Shown: piece after piece, positions 1 through 7,903 of the stretch | Layout: each line of letters starts with the position of its first letter | Position numbering within the stretch: the stretch's first letter is position 1 | NCBI GenBank assembly: GCA_035315345.1 | Contig: DATFYA010000016.1 | Span: 44,240-108,239 of the forward strand | DNA: 64,000 nt | Direction of reading: 5' to 3' | DNA from: Candidatus Methylomirabilota bacterium | GTDB lineage: Bacteria; Methylomirabilota; Methylomirabilia; Rokubacteriales; CSP1-6 | The notes under the pieces: model-generated | Databases searched by the model: none | What the model was told of the DNA's origin: nothing | Seen by the model: only the letters and a program-made list of their open reading frames with translations | Made by a program: the position numbers and the translations under genes

Positions 1-652
1 TGGTGGGATCGGTCACCTCGTAGGTCTGCTTCAGCACGATCTGCTTCTTGGCGTCGCCGAGCCCGTCCTCGAAGCCCTTCAGGTAGTCCTTCCCGTAGTC
101 GTCGTTCTGGTACAGGATGCCGATCTTGGCGTCCTTGACGTGGCTGAGCGCGTAGGCCGCGTAGACCCGGCCCTCGGTCTGGTAGTTGGGCTGGTATCCC
201 ATCGTCCACGGGAAGTTCTTCGGGTCGTTCCACTTGGTGGCGCCGGTGGCCACGAAGAGGTGCGGCACCTTCTGCTGGTTCACGTACTTGTGGATGGCGC
301 TGTTCGGCGGCGTGCCCAGGGTCTGGAAGAGGAGCGCCACCTGGTCTTGCTCGACCAGCTTGCGAATCATCTCCACCGTCTTGGGCGGGCTGTAGCCGTC
401 GTCGTAGCTGATGAAGTTGATCTTGCGGCCGTTGACTCCGCCCTCGTCGTTGACCTTCTTGAAGTAGGCGGCGATGGTCTTGCCGATGGTTCCGTAGGCG
501 GAGGCGTTGCCGCTATACGGATTGGTGTTGCCGATCTTGATCTCGGTGGCGGTGACCCCGACGACCGTCTGGGCCGTGACCGCAGCCGCGGGCACCAGGG
601 CCGTCAGGCCAGCCAGCAGGACACCTGCGATGAACCGCGTCAGCAAACTCAT
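1..652 (-). CDS. ABC transporter substrate-binding protein, LivK-like (3' end beyond window)
   Basis: Periplasmic ligand-binding subunit of a branched-chain amino acid type ABC transporter; only the N-terminal 217 residues lie in the window. The protein begins with a signal peptide (basic start, hydrophobic stretch, Ala-X-Ala near residue 25) and then reads VGVTATEIKIGNTNPYSG, the classic opening of the Peripla_BP_6 family. The start at 652 is fixed by GGGAGGAGCTC just upstream. It is the last gene of the operon that runs leftward from livG, 58 bases after livM, so it supplies substrate to LivHMGF. The real ligand may be an amino acid, a short acid or an aromatic acid; the family does not tell. 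Confidence 0.9.
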   Translation of the reverse strand, partial: MSLLTRFIAGVLLAGLTALVPAAAVTAQTVVGVTATEIKIGNTNPYSGNASAYGTIGKTIAAYFKKVNDEGGVNGRKINFISYDDGYSPPKTVEMIRKLVEQDQVALLFQTLGTPPNSAIHKYVNQQKVPHLFVATGATKWNDPKNFPWTMGYQPNYQTEGRVYAAYALSHVKDAKIGILYQNDDYGKDYLKGFEDGLGDAKKQIVLKQTYEVTDPT

Positions 653-710
653 GAGCTCCTCCCGTTCAGGTTGAGTGTGGAACACCCAGGCCGGGCCAGG
701 ACCGCCCGCG

Positions 711-1763
711 TCACCGGCCCTCGCCCTTTGAAACCGCTGGCCTGGTCAGCCGGATCCACAGGATCTGCAGGAATCCGGCGATGCCTCGCGGCATCACGTA
801 CATGAAACCGATCAGGAATGCGCCGAAGATGGCCCAGGGCGCCGCCTTGGAGATGTCCTGGGCCCAGTTGGGAACGAACTGGATGAAGAGGGCCCCGTAG
901 ATGGGGCCGGAGATCGTGCCGAAGCCGCCGATGACGATCCCGGTCAGGAGCGTGATCGACAGGAAGACGTCGAACGAGTCGGGAGCGACGAAGGCAATCA
1001 CGATGGCGCTGAGCGCGCCCGCGACGCCGGTGTAGGCCGCGCTCACCCCGAAGGTGACCGACTTGTAGAGCGCGTTGTTGACCCCCATCGCTTCGGCCGC
1101 GATGTGGTTGTCACGGATGGCGACGAGAGCCCGTCCCGTCCGACCGCCGAGCAGGTTCGCGGCCAGGACGAAGAGCACGATGGTCACCGCGAGGGTCAGG
1201 AAATAGAGCCACTGATCCTCGGTGAGGCGCAGGTGGAACGGAGCCTTGGGCTTGCTGAGGACGATGCCCTGGGAGCCGCCGGTCCATTCCTCGAAGTACT
1301 TCAGGATCTGCGGGACGGCCAGGGCCAGGGAGAACGTGGCCAGGGCCAGGTAGAGGCCCTCGAGGCGCAGGGCGGGCCGGCCGAACAGAAAGCCGACGAT
1401 CAGGCACACGATCCCCGCCGCGGGGATGGTCCACCCGTAACCGATGCCCCATCGATCGATCATGATGGCGCTGGTGTAGGCGCCGATCCCGTAGAAGGCC
1501 CCGTGACCGAGGGAGAACTGCCCGTTGTAACCGGTGAGCAGGTTCAGTCCGAGGAGCGCGATGGCGTAGATCAGGACCTGGGTGAACTGGAACAGCCGGA
1601 AACCGCTCACGAAGAGCGGCAGCGCCGCCGCGAGCGCCAGCACCACGAGCAGAACCGTCACCTGCATGGCGCGGGAAGTCACCCGCGACCGCGGCGCGGC
1701 CGCCGACTGCGGACGGCCTTCCGCGGCCCTCGCGGCCGCCCCGGTGCCGGAGTCCGCGGCCAT
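711..1763 (-). CDS. livM: Branched-chain amino acid ABC transporter permease LivM
   Basis: Inner-membrane permease of 350 residues that pairs with LivH to form the transport channel. The signature block LLTGYNGQFSLGHGAFYGIG and about nine hydrophobic segments identify LivM. The gene starts three bases after the livH stop (TAGCGATG) with no Shine-Dalgarno sequence, so it is probably translated by coupling. The first 32 residues are hydrophilic and rich in Ala and Arg; Met33, right before the first membrane helix, is an alternative start that would fit the family length better. Confidence 0.93.
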   Translation of the reverse strand: MAADSGTGAAARAAEGRPQSAAAPRSRVTSRAMQVTVLLVVLALAAALPLFVSGFRLFQFTQVLIYAIALLGLNLLTGYNGQFSLGHGAFYGIGAYTSAIMIDRWGIGYGWTIPAAGIVCLIVGFLFGRPALRLEGLYLALATFSLALAVPQILKYFEEWTGGSQGIVLSKPKAPFHLRLTEDQWLYFLTLAVTIVLFVLAANLLGGRTGRALVAIRDNHIAAEAMGVNNALYKSVTFGVSAAYTGVAGALSAIVIAFVAPDSFDVFLSITLLTGIVIGGFGTISGPIYGALFIQFVPNWAQDISKAAPWAIFGAFLIGFMYVMPRGIAGFLQILWIRLTRPAVSKGEGR

Positions 1764-1765
1764 CG

Positions 1766-2647
1766 CTAGACCCGTCGCACGATGGTGCGGCCGAAGAGGC
1801 CGGTCGGCCGGACGAGCAGCACGATGATGATCATGGCGAGAGCGACCGTCAGCTTGAGCTCGGTGCCGATGAAGGAGACGTAGGTTCCGACCAGGTTCTC
1901 GGTGACGCCCACCAGGAGCCCGCCCACGACCGCGCCGAACGGGCTCGTGAAGCCGCCCACCGTCGCGGCGGCGAAGGCATAGAGCTGGATCCCGCCCATC
2001 ATGTTGGGATCGAGGAACACCACCGGAGCCACCATCATGCCCGCCACCGCGCCGAACGCGGCGGCCAGCCCCCAGCCGAGGCCGAGCATCCAGCTCACCC
2101 GGATGCCGCAGAGTCGGCTCGAGACCGGGTTCTGGGCGGCCGCGCGCATGGCCAGGCCGAGCGTGGTGAAGCGGAAGAACAAGAAGAGCAGCACCAGCAT
2201 GACGAGGGTCACGCCGATGGCGCCCAGATCGTGCGCGCCGAAGACGATCTGGCCGATCCGAATGGGCTTGTCCGGGAAGGGGCTGGGGAACGGCTTCTGG
2301 ATGTACGAGTAGATCCAGCCGGCCACGCTGGTGAAGATCACGAGCAGGCCCAGCGTGACGATCACGATGGTGAGGATCGGCGCGCCCTCCACCGGGCGGA
2401 TGATGATCCGCTCGATCAGGAGGCCGCCCACGAAGGCCACCACCACGGTGATCGCGAAGGTCACCCAGTAGGGCAGGCCCGCCTGCAGGAGGGACCAGGC
2501 CAGATACGTGCTGAACATGGCCATGTTGCCCTGGGCGAAGTTCACCACGTCGGTGGCCTGATAGATCATCACGAGGGCGAGGGCCAGGCTGGCGTAGATG
2601 CCCCCGGTCGCGAGGCCGGATACGATCTGCTGGATCAGGATGTCCAT
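1766..2647 (-). CDS. livH: Branched-chain amino acid ABC transporter permease LivH
   Basis: Second channel-forming permease of the Liv transporter, 293 residues. The N-terminus (QQIVSGLATGGIYASLALAL) and the block TDVVNFAQGNMAMF are hallmarks of LivH. It is transcribed after livF. Between livF and livH lie 138 bases holding a strong hairpin whose 3' arm ends only 7 bases before the ATG; no Shine-Dalgarno sequence is visible, only an A/T-rich AATTAAA. That hairpin may tune translation or protect the downstream mRNA. Confidence 0.94.
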   Translation of the reverse strand: MDILIQQIVSGLATGGIYASLALALVMIYQATDVVNFAQGNMAMFSTYLAWSLLQAGLPYWVTFAITVVVAFVGGLLIERIIIRPVEGAPILTIVIVTLGLLVIFTSVAGWIYSYIQKPFPSPFPDKPIRIGQIVFGAHDLGAIGVTLVMLVLLFLFFRFTTLGLAMRAAAQNPVSSRLCGIRVSWMLGLGWGLAAAFGAVAGMMVAPVVFLDPNMMGGIQLYAFAAATVGGFTSPFGAVVGGLLVGVTENLVGTYVSFIGTELKLTVALAMIIIVLLVRPTGLFGRTIVRRV

Positions 2648-2652
2648 TTTAA

Positions 2653-2684
2653 TTGGGGGGGAGCGAGCGCCGCTCCGCCCCCAA
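2653..2684 (-). repeat. GC-rich inverted repeat in the livF-livH gap
   Basis: TTGGGGGGGAGCG (2653-2665) pairs with CGCTCCGCCCCCAA (2671-2684) through a 13-bp stem with one bulged base and a 5-base loop. On the livH mRNA it sits directly before the start region. It is not followed by a T-run, so it does not look like a classical terminator. It could be an RNA-stability or translation-control element, or a copy of a dispersed palindrome. Confidence 0.7.
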
Positions 2685-2785
2685 GCCCCCCCACCGCTCT
2701 TGGCGCGTGATCGGTCGGGTCTGCGGTCGGCTCGGATTGGTCGTCGCGGTCGAGGTTCGTGGGCTCATGGGTTGGCCGGGGGTCC

Positions 2786-3499
2786 TCAGTATCCGAGATA
2801 GGAGCGGCGGATGGCATCGTTCTTTTTCAGCTCGGCGGCGGGACCCGACATCACGACCCGTCCGGTCTCGAGGAGGTAGGCGTGATCGGCGAGGTCGAGT
2901 GCCATCGCGGCATTCTGCTCCACGAGCAGGACGCTCACGCGTTCTTGCTGGTTGACGGTCCGCACGATATGGAAGATTTCCCGGACCACCAGCGGCGCCA
3001 GCCCGAGCGACGGCTCGTCCAGCAGGAGCAGCCGAGGGCGTGACATGAGGGCCCGGGCCACCGCGAGCATCTGCTGCTCGCCGCCGGAGAGCGTGCCGGC
3101 TTGCTGTCGGCGCCGCTGCGCCAGCACCGGGAAATACGCGAACACCTTCTCGTAGTCTTGACGGACGCCGGACTTCTCCCGCCTCGCGTAGGCCCCGAGG
3201 CGCAGGTTCTCCTCCACGGTCAGGTCCACGAATGTCCCGCGGCCCTCCGGCGTGTGGGCGATGCCCAGGCGCACGATCTCCTCGGTGGCCTTGCCGTCGA
3301 TCCGCTGGCCATCGAAGCGCACCTGGCCGCTGGTCTTCACCATGCGGCAGACCGCCCGCAAGGTGGTGGTCTTGCCGGCTCCGTTGGCGCCGAGGATCGT
3401 GGTGATGCCGCCCGCCTCCACCGCGAACGACAGCCCGTGGAGGACCTGAGTCCATCCGTACTGAGCCGCCAGGTCTTGCGCCTCGAGCAGGGCCGGCAT
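2786..3499 (-). CDS. livF: Branched-chain amino acid ABC transporter ATP-binding protein LivF
   Basis: Cytoplasmic ATPase of the Liv importer, 237 residues, the usual LivF length. Walker A is GANGAGKT (37-44), the ABC signature LSGGEQQ (137-143) and Walker B LLLLDEP (157-163). The sequence LGIAHTPEGRGTF after the helical domain is typical of LivF. Its ATG overlaps the livG stop as TGATG, so the two ATPases are translationally coupled and should be made in equal amounts. Confidence 0.95.
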   Translation of the reverse strand: MPALLEAQDLAAQYGWTQVLHGLSFAVEAGGITTILGANGAGKTTTLRAVCRMVKTSGQVRFDGQRIDGKATEEIVRLGIAHTPEGRGTFVDLTVEENLRLGAYARREKSGVRQDYEKVFAYFPVLAQRRRQQAGTLSGGEQQMLAVARALMSRPRLLLLDEPSLGLAPLVVREIFHIVRTVNQQERVSVLLVEQNAAMALDLADHAYLLETGRVVMSGPAAELKKNDAIRRSYLGY

Positions 3500-4281
3500 C
3501 AGATTTCGCTTCCCAGATAGGCTCGGATGACCTCGGGATCACGCTGGACCGCCGCCGGCGGACCGTCCGCGATTCGCCGGCCGAAGTCGAGCACCACCAC
3601 CCGGTCGGAGACCTGCATGACCAGGCTCATGTGATGCTCGACGAGGAGGACGGTCACGCCGCGCCGATCCCGGATCGACCGGAGGATCTCGCCGAGCCTC
3701 GCGACCTCCTCGTGATTCAGGCCGCCGGCCGGCTCGTCCACCAGCAGCAGCTTGGGGTCACCGGCCAGCGCGCGCGCCAGCTCCACCCGCTTGAGCGTTC
3801 CGAACGGAAGCCCGGCGGCGGGATGCCCCGCGAACGCATCGAGGCCGAGAAAGGAAATGGCCTCCATCGCGGCCTCGCGCATCGTGCGCTCCTCGCGTCT
3901 CACCCAGGGCAAGCCGAGCGCGTTGCTCAAGAAATCGCTCCGGGTGCGTGCGTGCACGCCCACCATCACGTTCTGCAGCACGGTCATGGATGGGAACAAG
4001 GCGAGGTTCTGGAAGGTGCGGCCGATACCGAGCGCGGCCACGCGGTCGGGCGTGTGCTTGATGATCGACCGTCCCTCGAAGACCAGGTCGCCGCTGTTCG
4101 GGGTGTAGAGCCGGCTGACGCAGTTGAACAGCGTGGTCTTTCCCGCCCCGTTCGGGCCGATGAGCCCGACGATGTGGCCCGCCGCCATGTCGAACGACAC
4201 GTCGTCCAGGGCGATGATTCCCCCGAAGCGCATGGAGATGTTTCGGACGGACAGGAGGTCGGCTCCCACGGCCGGCGTCAC
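3499..4281 (-). CDS. livG: Branched-chain amino acid ABC transporter ATP-binding protein LivG
   Basis: Second ATPase of the Liv importer, 260 residues and first gene of the operon. Walker A is GPNGAGKT (42-49) and Walker B LLLVDEP (178-184). The signature loop reads LPFGTLKR (158-165) in place of the usual LSYGxQR: the Phe-Gly-Thr version occurs in LivG relatives, but the conserved Ser is replaced by Pro. The start is GTG at 4281; the predicted transcription start is only about 2 bases upstream, so the mRNA is probably leaderless and needs no ribosome binding site. Confidence 0.93.
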   Translation of the reverse strand: MTPAVGADLLSVRNISMRFGGIIALDDVSFDMAAGHIVGLIGPNGAGKTTLFNCVSRLYTPNSGDLVFEGRSIIKHTPDRVAALGIGRTFQNLALFPSMTVLQNVMVGVHARTRSDFLSNALGLPWVRREERTMREAAMEAISFLGLDAFAGHPAAGLPFGTLKRVELARALAGDPKLLLVDEPAGGLNHEEVARLGEILRSIRDRRGVTVLLVEHHMSLVMQVSDRVVVLDFGRRIADGPPAAVQRDPEVIRAYLGSEI

Positions 4282-4289
4282 GGATGGTA

Positions 4290-4318
4290 CTTATAGGGGC
4301 GGGGCCTGCTTTTGTCAA
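4290..4318 (-). promoter_or_regulatory. Near-consensus sigma70-type promoter of the liv operon
   Basis: On the minus strand TTGACA (4318-4313) and TATAAG (4295-4290) are separated by exactly 17 bases. The expected start of transcription is near 4283, about 2 bases before the livG GTG, which predicts a leaderless mRNA. No other strong box is visible in this 73-base divergent gap. Confidence 0.75.
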
Positions 4319-4339
4319 TCCTCAACTGGACTTCGCCGG

Positions 4340-4345
4340 TATAAT
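4340..4345 (+). promoter_or_regulatory. Minus-10 box of ettA, leaderless type
   Basis: TATAAT lies 9 bases before the ettA ATG with no clear minus-35 at 16-18 bases and no Shine-Dalgarno sequence after it. The spacing puts the transcription start within 3 bases of the ATG. Confidence 0.5.
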
Positions 4346-4354
4346 TCCGGGTCT

Positions 4355-6034
4355 ATGGCTCATCAGTTCATCTTCGTGATGAAGGACCTGAAGAAGATCG
4401 TCCCGCCCAAGCGGGAAATCCTGAAGGGCATCTGGCTGTCGTTCTATCCGGGCGCCAAGATCGGGGTCATCGGCGCCAACGGGGCCGGCAAGAGCAGCCT
4501 GCTGCGGATCATGGCCGGGGTCGACCGGGACTTCCTCGGCGAGGCCTGGCCCGCCGACGGCGTCCGGGTCGGCTACCTGCCCCAGGAGCCCCGCCTGGAT
4601 GCCGCAAAGGATGTGCGCGGCAACGTGGAGGACGGCGTGGCGGATGTCCGCTCGCTCCTCACCCGATTCGACGAGATCAACGCCCGCCTCGGCGAGCCGC
4701 TCGACGCCGACGAGATGGACAAGGTCCTGGCCGAGCAGGGCCGGGTGCAGGACGCGATCGAGTCGGCCAACGGTTGGGACCTCGACCGCACGGTCGAGAT
4801 CGCCATGGACGCCCTGCGCTGCCCGCCCGGCGACGCCGACGTGGCGACCCTGTCCGGCGGAGAGGTGCGCCGCGTGGCCCTCTGCCGTCTGCTGCTGCAG
4901 AAGCCCGACCTGCTCCTCCTCGACGAGCCCACGAACCACCTGGACGCCGAGAGCGTGGCCTGGCTCGAGCGCTTCCTCAAGGAATACCCGGGCACGGTGG
5001 TGGCGATCACCCACGACCGCTACTTCCTCGACAACGTGGCGGGCTGGATCCTCGAGCTGGACCGCGGCGCGGGCATCCCGTGGGAAGGTAACTACTCCTC
5101 GTGGCTCGACCAGAAGAAGCAGCGTCTCGCCGTCGAGGAGAAGCAGGAGAGCGCGCGGCAGCGCACCCTCGAGCGCGAGCTGGAGTGGGTGCGCATGTCC
5201 CCCCGCGCGCGGCAGGCCAAATCCAAATCCCGTCTGCAGGCCTACGAGGAGCTGCTGGCCGAGGGCGGGCGCGACCGCGAGGGCCAGGCCGAGATCGTCA
5301 TCCCCACGCCGCCGCGCCTGGGCGATCTCGTGGTGCAGGCCGAGCATCTGGCCAAGGGGTACGGCGACCGGCTCCTGATCGAGGACCTCTCGTTCAGCCT
5401 GCCCCGCGGCGGCATCGTCGGGGTGATCGGCCCGAACGGCGCGGGCAAGACCACCCTGTTCCGCATGATCACCGGCCAGGAGAAGCCGGAGCGGGGCTCG
5501 CTGCAGGTGGGCGAGAGTGTCCGCCTGGCCTACGTGGACCAGAGCCGCGACACGCTCGATCCGGCCAAGAACGTGTGGGAGGAGATCTCGGGCGGAGCCG
5601 AGCAGCTACAGCTGGGCTCGCGCCAGATCGCCTCCCGCGCCTACGTGGCCTCGTTCAACTTCAAGGGCGCCGACCAGCAGAAGCGGGTGGGCGATCTCTC
5701 GGGCGGCGAGCGCAACCGCGTGCACCTCGCCACCATGCTCAAGAGCGGCGGCAACCTGCTGCTGCTCGACGAGCCCACCAACGATCTGGACGTCGATACG
5801 CTGCGCGCGCTCGAGGACGCGTTGCTGTCGTTCGCGGGCTGCGCGGTGGTGATCAGCCACGACCGCTGGTTCCTGAACCGGGTGGCCACCCACATGCTCG
5901 CCTTCGAGGGCGACAGCCGCGTGGTGTGGTTCGAGGGCAACTACGAGGACTACGAGGCCGATCGCCGCAAGCGCCTGGGCGCGGCCGCCGACACGCCGCA
6001 TCGCATCCGCTACAAGCCGCTGACCCGCGGATGA
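4355..6034 (+). CDS. ettA: ABC-F translational throttle ATPase (EttA)
   Basis: Cytoplasmic ABC-F protein of 559 residues that binds the ribosomal E site and gates the first elongation step according to ADP/ATP ratio. Two ABC cassettes are present: Walker A GANGAGKS (40-47) with LSGGE (166-170), and GPNGAGKT (359-366) with LSGGERN (448-454). The arm and the inter-domain linker (about 248-310, rich in Lys, Arg and Glu, with [14 protein letters not shown]) match EttA. The length agrees with E. coli EttA (555). The ATG at 4355 begins [15 protein letters not shown], the conserved EttA N-terminus; longer upstream extensions do not resemble the family. Confidence 0.95.
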   Translation: MAHQFIFVMKDLKKIVPPKREILKGIWLSFYPGAKIGVIGANGAGKSSLLRIMAGVDRDFLGEAWPADGVRVGYLPQEPRLDAAKDVRGNVEDGVADVRSLLTRFDEINARLGEPLDADEMDKVLAEQGRVQDAIESANGWDLDRTVEIAMDALRCPPGDADVATLSGGEVRRVALCRLLLQKPDLLLLDEPTNHLDAESVAWLERFLKEYPGTVVAITHDRYFLDNVAGWILELDRGAGIPWEGNYSSWLDQKKQRLAVEEKQESARQRTLERELEWVRMSPRARQAKSKSRLQAYEELLAEGGRDREGQAEIVIPTPPRLGDLVVQAEHLAKGYGDRLLIEDLSFSLPRGGIVGVIGPNGAGKTTLFRMITGQEKPERGSLQVGESVRLAYVDQSRDTLDPAKNVWEEISGGAEQLQLGSRQIASRAYVASFNFKGADQQKRVGDLSGGERNRVHLATMLKSGGNLLLLDEPTNDLDVDTLRALEDALLSFAGCAVVISHDRWFLNRVATHMLAFEGDSRVVWFEGNYEDYEADRRKRLGAAADTPHRIRYKPLTRG

Positions 6035-6059
6035 GCCGGATTGCGCCGGGAGAACGGAC

Positions 6060-6692
6060 ATGTTCAAGGACACGGTGACGAGTCGCGAGGAGCTGCGCGC
6101 CATCTTCGGGGCGCCCATGGAGCGGGCCCGGCTGAAGGAGCGGGCGAGCCTCGACCAGCACTGCCGCGCCTTCATCGCGAGGGCGCCGTTCGTGCTCCTC
6201 GCGACGTCGGGCGCGGCGGGACGCTGCGACGTGTCGCCCAAGGGTGACGCTCCCGGCTTCGTGCAGGTGCTCGACGACCATCACCTGGTGATCCCGGACC
6301 GGCCGGGCAACAACCGCATCGACGGCTTCACCAACATCGTGGAGAACCCTCACGTGGGGATGATCTTCCTGATCCCGGGCCGCGAGGACACGCTTCGGGT
6401 CAATGGACGCGCCTGCATCGTGCGCGACGGGGAGATCCTGGATCGGCTCGCGGTGCAGGGCAAGCGGCCGAAGGTGGCGATCGGAGTGGAAGTCGAGGAG
6501 TGCTTCCTCCACTGCGCGAAGGCCTTCAAGCGCTCCGGCCTGTGGGAGCGGGAGCGCTGGCCGGACGTGAGCGCGCTGCCCTCGATGGCGCGCATGCTGT
6601 GGGACCAGATCGAGGCCAAGCCGGCCGGCCACGCCTGCGTCGAGGACTACGAGCGCGCGCAGCAGGAGGGCCTGCGCCGGACCCTCTACTGA
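6060..6692 (+). CDS. Pyridoxamine 5'-phosphate oxidase family FMN-binding protein (MSMEG_1061-like)
   Basis: Small cytoplasmic split-barrel flavoprotein of 210 residues. The blocks FVLLATSGAAGRCDVSPKGD and LVIPDRPGNNRIDGFTNI are characteristic of PPOX-family proteins that bind FMN or F420-like cofactors, and the overall pattern matches the MSMEG_1061 subfamily. The substrate is unknown. GGGAG lies upstream of the ATG. It lies 25 bases after ettA and 7 bases before the DAO-type oxidase, so the three probably form one transcript. Confidence 0.85.
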   Translation: MFKDTVTSREELRAIFGAPMERARLKERASLDQHCRAFIARAPFVLLATSGAAGRCDVSPKGDAPGFVQVLDDHHLVIPDRPGNNRIDGFTNIVENPHVGMIFLIPGREDTLRVNGRACIVRDGEILDRLAVQGKRPKVAIGVEVEECFLHCAKAFKRSGLWERERWPDVSALPSMARMLWDQIEAKPAGHACVEDYERAQQEGLRRTLY

Positions 6693-6699
6693 TCCCGAC

Positions 6700-7851
6700 G
6701 TGAGCGATTCGCTCCCGCGCACCGCCGGCGTCGTGGTCATCGGGGCCGGCGCCATCGGCGCCAGCATCGCCTACCAGCTCGGCCGGCGCGGCGCGCGCGA
6801 CGTGGTCGTGCTCGAGCGCGACACGGTGGGCGCGGGCTCCACCAGCAAGGCGGCCGGCGGCATCCGCGTGCAATTCTCCACCCGCGTCGAGATCGAGTTC
6901 TCCCAGCGCGGCATCGCGTTCTTCAAGCGCTTCGAGGACGAGATGGGGGTGCCGTGCGATTTCCACCAGGAGGGTTACCTCTTCGTGGTCACCGACGAGC
7001 CGACCCTCGCCCGGTTCCGCGCCAGCGTCGCGCTCCAGCGGAGCCTGGGCGCCGACGTGCGGGTGATCGCGCCGGACGACGCCCGCGCTCTCGTGCCCTC
7101 GCTCAACGTGGACGACGCGCTCGCCGCGGTGTGGGGGCCGACCGACGGCTACGCCTCGCCCAACGACGTGGTGCAGGCCTACGCGGCCCGGGCGCGCGCC
7201 CTCGGGGTGCGCATCGTGGAGGAGACGCCGGTCACCGGCATCCGCCTCGAGGGCGGACGCGTGGTCGGGGTGGAGACGCCGACCGGCGCGATCGCCACGC
7301 CTCTGGTTGTCAACGCGGCCGGGCCCTGGGCTCCGCTGGTCGGGCGCATGGCCGGCCTCGACCTGCCGGTGGATCCGCGGCGCCGCCACATCTTCGTCAC
7401 CGACGCGTTCGACGGCGTTCGCCATCCGTTGCCCCTGGTCACCGACTGCGGCAGCGGCTTCTACTGCCGGAGCGAGCAGGGCGCGGTGCTGATGAGCCCC
7501 GGCGACATCGGCAGCGCGACCGCCTACGAAGCGCAGGTGGACTGGAGCGTGCTCGAGACGGCGGTGGAGAAGGCGGTGCGCCGCATTCCCGCCCTCGAGG
7601 GCGCCCAGGTGCGCCACGCGTGGGCCGGTCTGCGTCCGCTCACCCCGGACGGCCGCGCGATCCTCGACTGGGCCCCCGGCGTCGAGGGCCTGTTCCTGGC
7701 CGTCGGGTTCTGCGGCCACGGTTTCCAGCACTCGCCCGCGGTCGGCGAGGTGGTGGCCTCGCTGCTGCTGGACGGCCGGTGCGCCGACGACCTCTCCGAC
7801 CTGCGTCTCGACCGGTTCCCCCGCCTTGACACCGTCGCATCCGGTCGCTAA
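6700..7851 (+). CDS. FAD-dependent oxidoreductase, DAO / sarcosine oxidase beta family
   Basis: Flavoenzyme of 383 residues expected to oxidise a secondary amine or amino acid. The Rossmann motif VVVIGAGAIGASIA (11-24) binds FAD; STSKAAGGIRVQF is the typical SoxB-like block after it, and HAWAGLRPLTPDGRAILDWAP near the C-terminus is the conserved DAO tail. It starts with GTG 7 bases after the PPOX gene. Closest types are sarcosine/dimethylglycine oxidases and proline dehydrogenase beta subunits; the exact substrate cannot be read from sequence. Confidence 0.88.
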   Translation: MSDSLPRTAGVVVIGAGAIGASIAYQLGRRGARDVVVLERDTVGAGSTSKAAGGIRVQFSTRVEIEFSQRGIAFFKRFEDEMGVPCDFHQEGYLFVVTDEPTLARFRASVALQRSLGADVRVIAPDDARALVPSLNVDDALAAVWGPTDGYASPNDVVQAYAARARALGVRIVEETPVTGIRLEGGRVVGVETPTGAIATPLVVNAAGPWAPLVGRMAGLDLPVDPRRRHIFVTDAFDGVRHPLPLVTDCGSGFYCRSEQGAVLMSPGDIGSATAYEAQVDWSVLETAVEKAVRRIPALEGAQVRHAWAGLRPLTPDGRAILDWAPGVEGLFLAVGFCGHGFQHSPAVGEVVASLLLDGRCADDLSDLRLDRFPRLDTVASGR

Positions 7852-7903
7852 CGTCGCAGGCCTGAGCCCCGCCGCCTCGGCTCGGTAAGGGGGTTTCCGC
7901 GTC

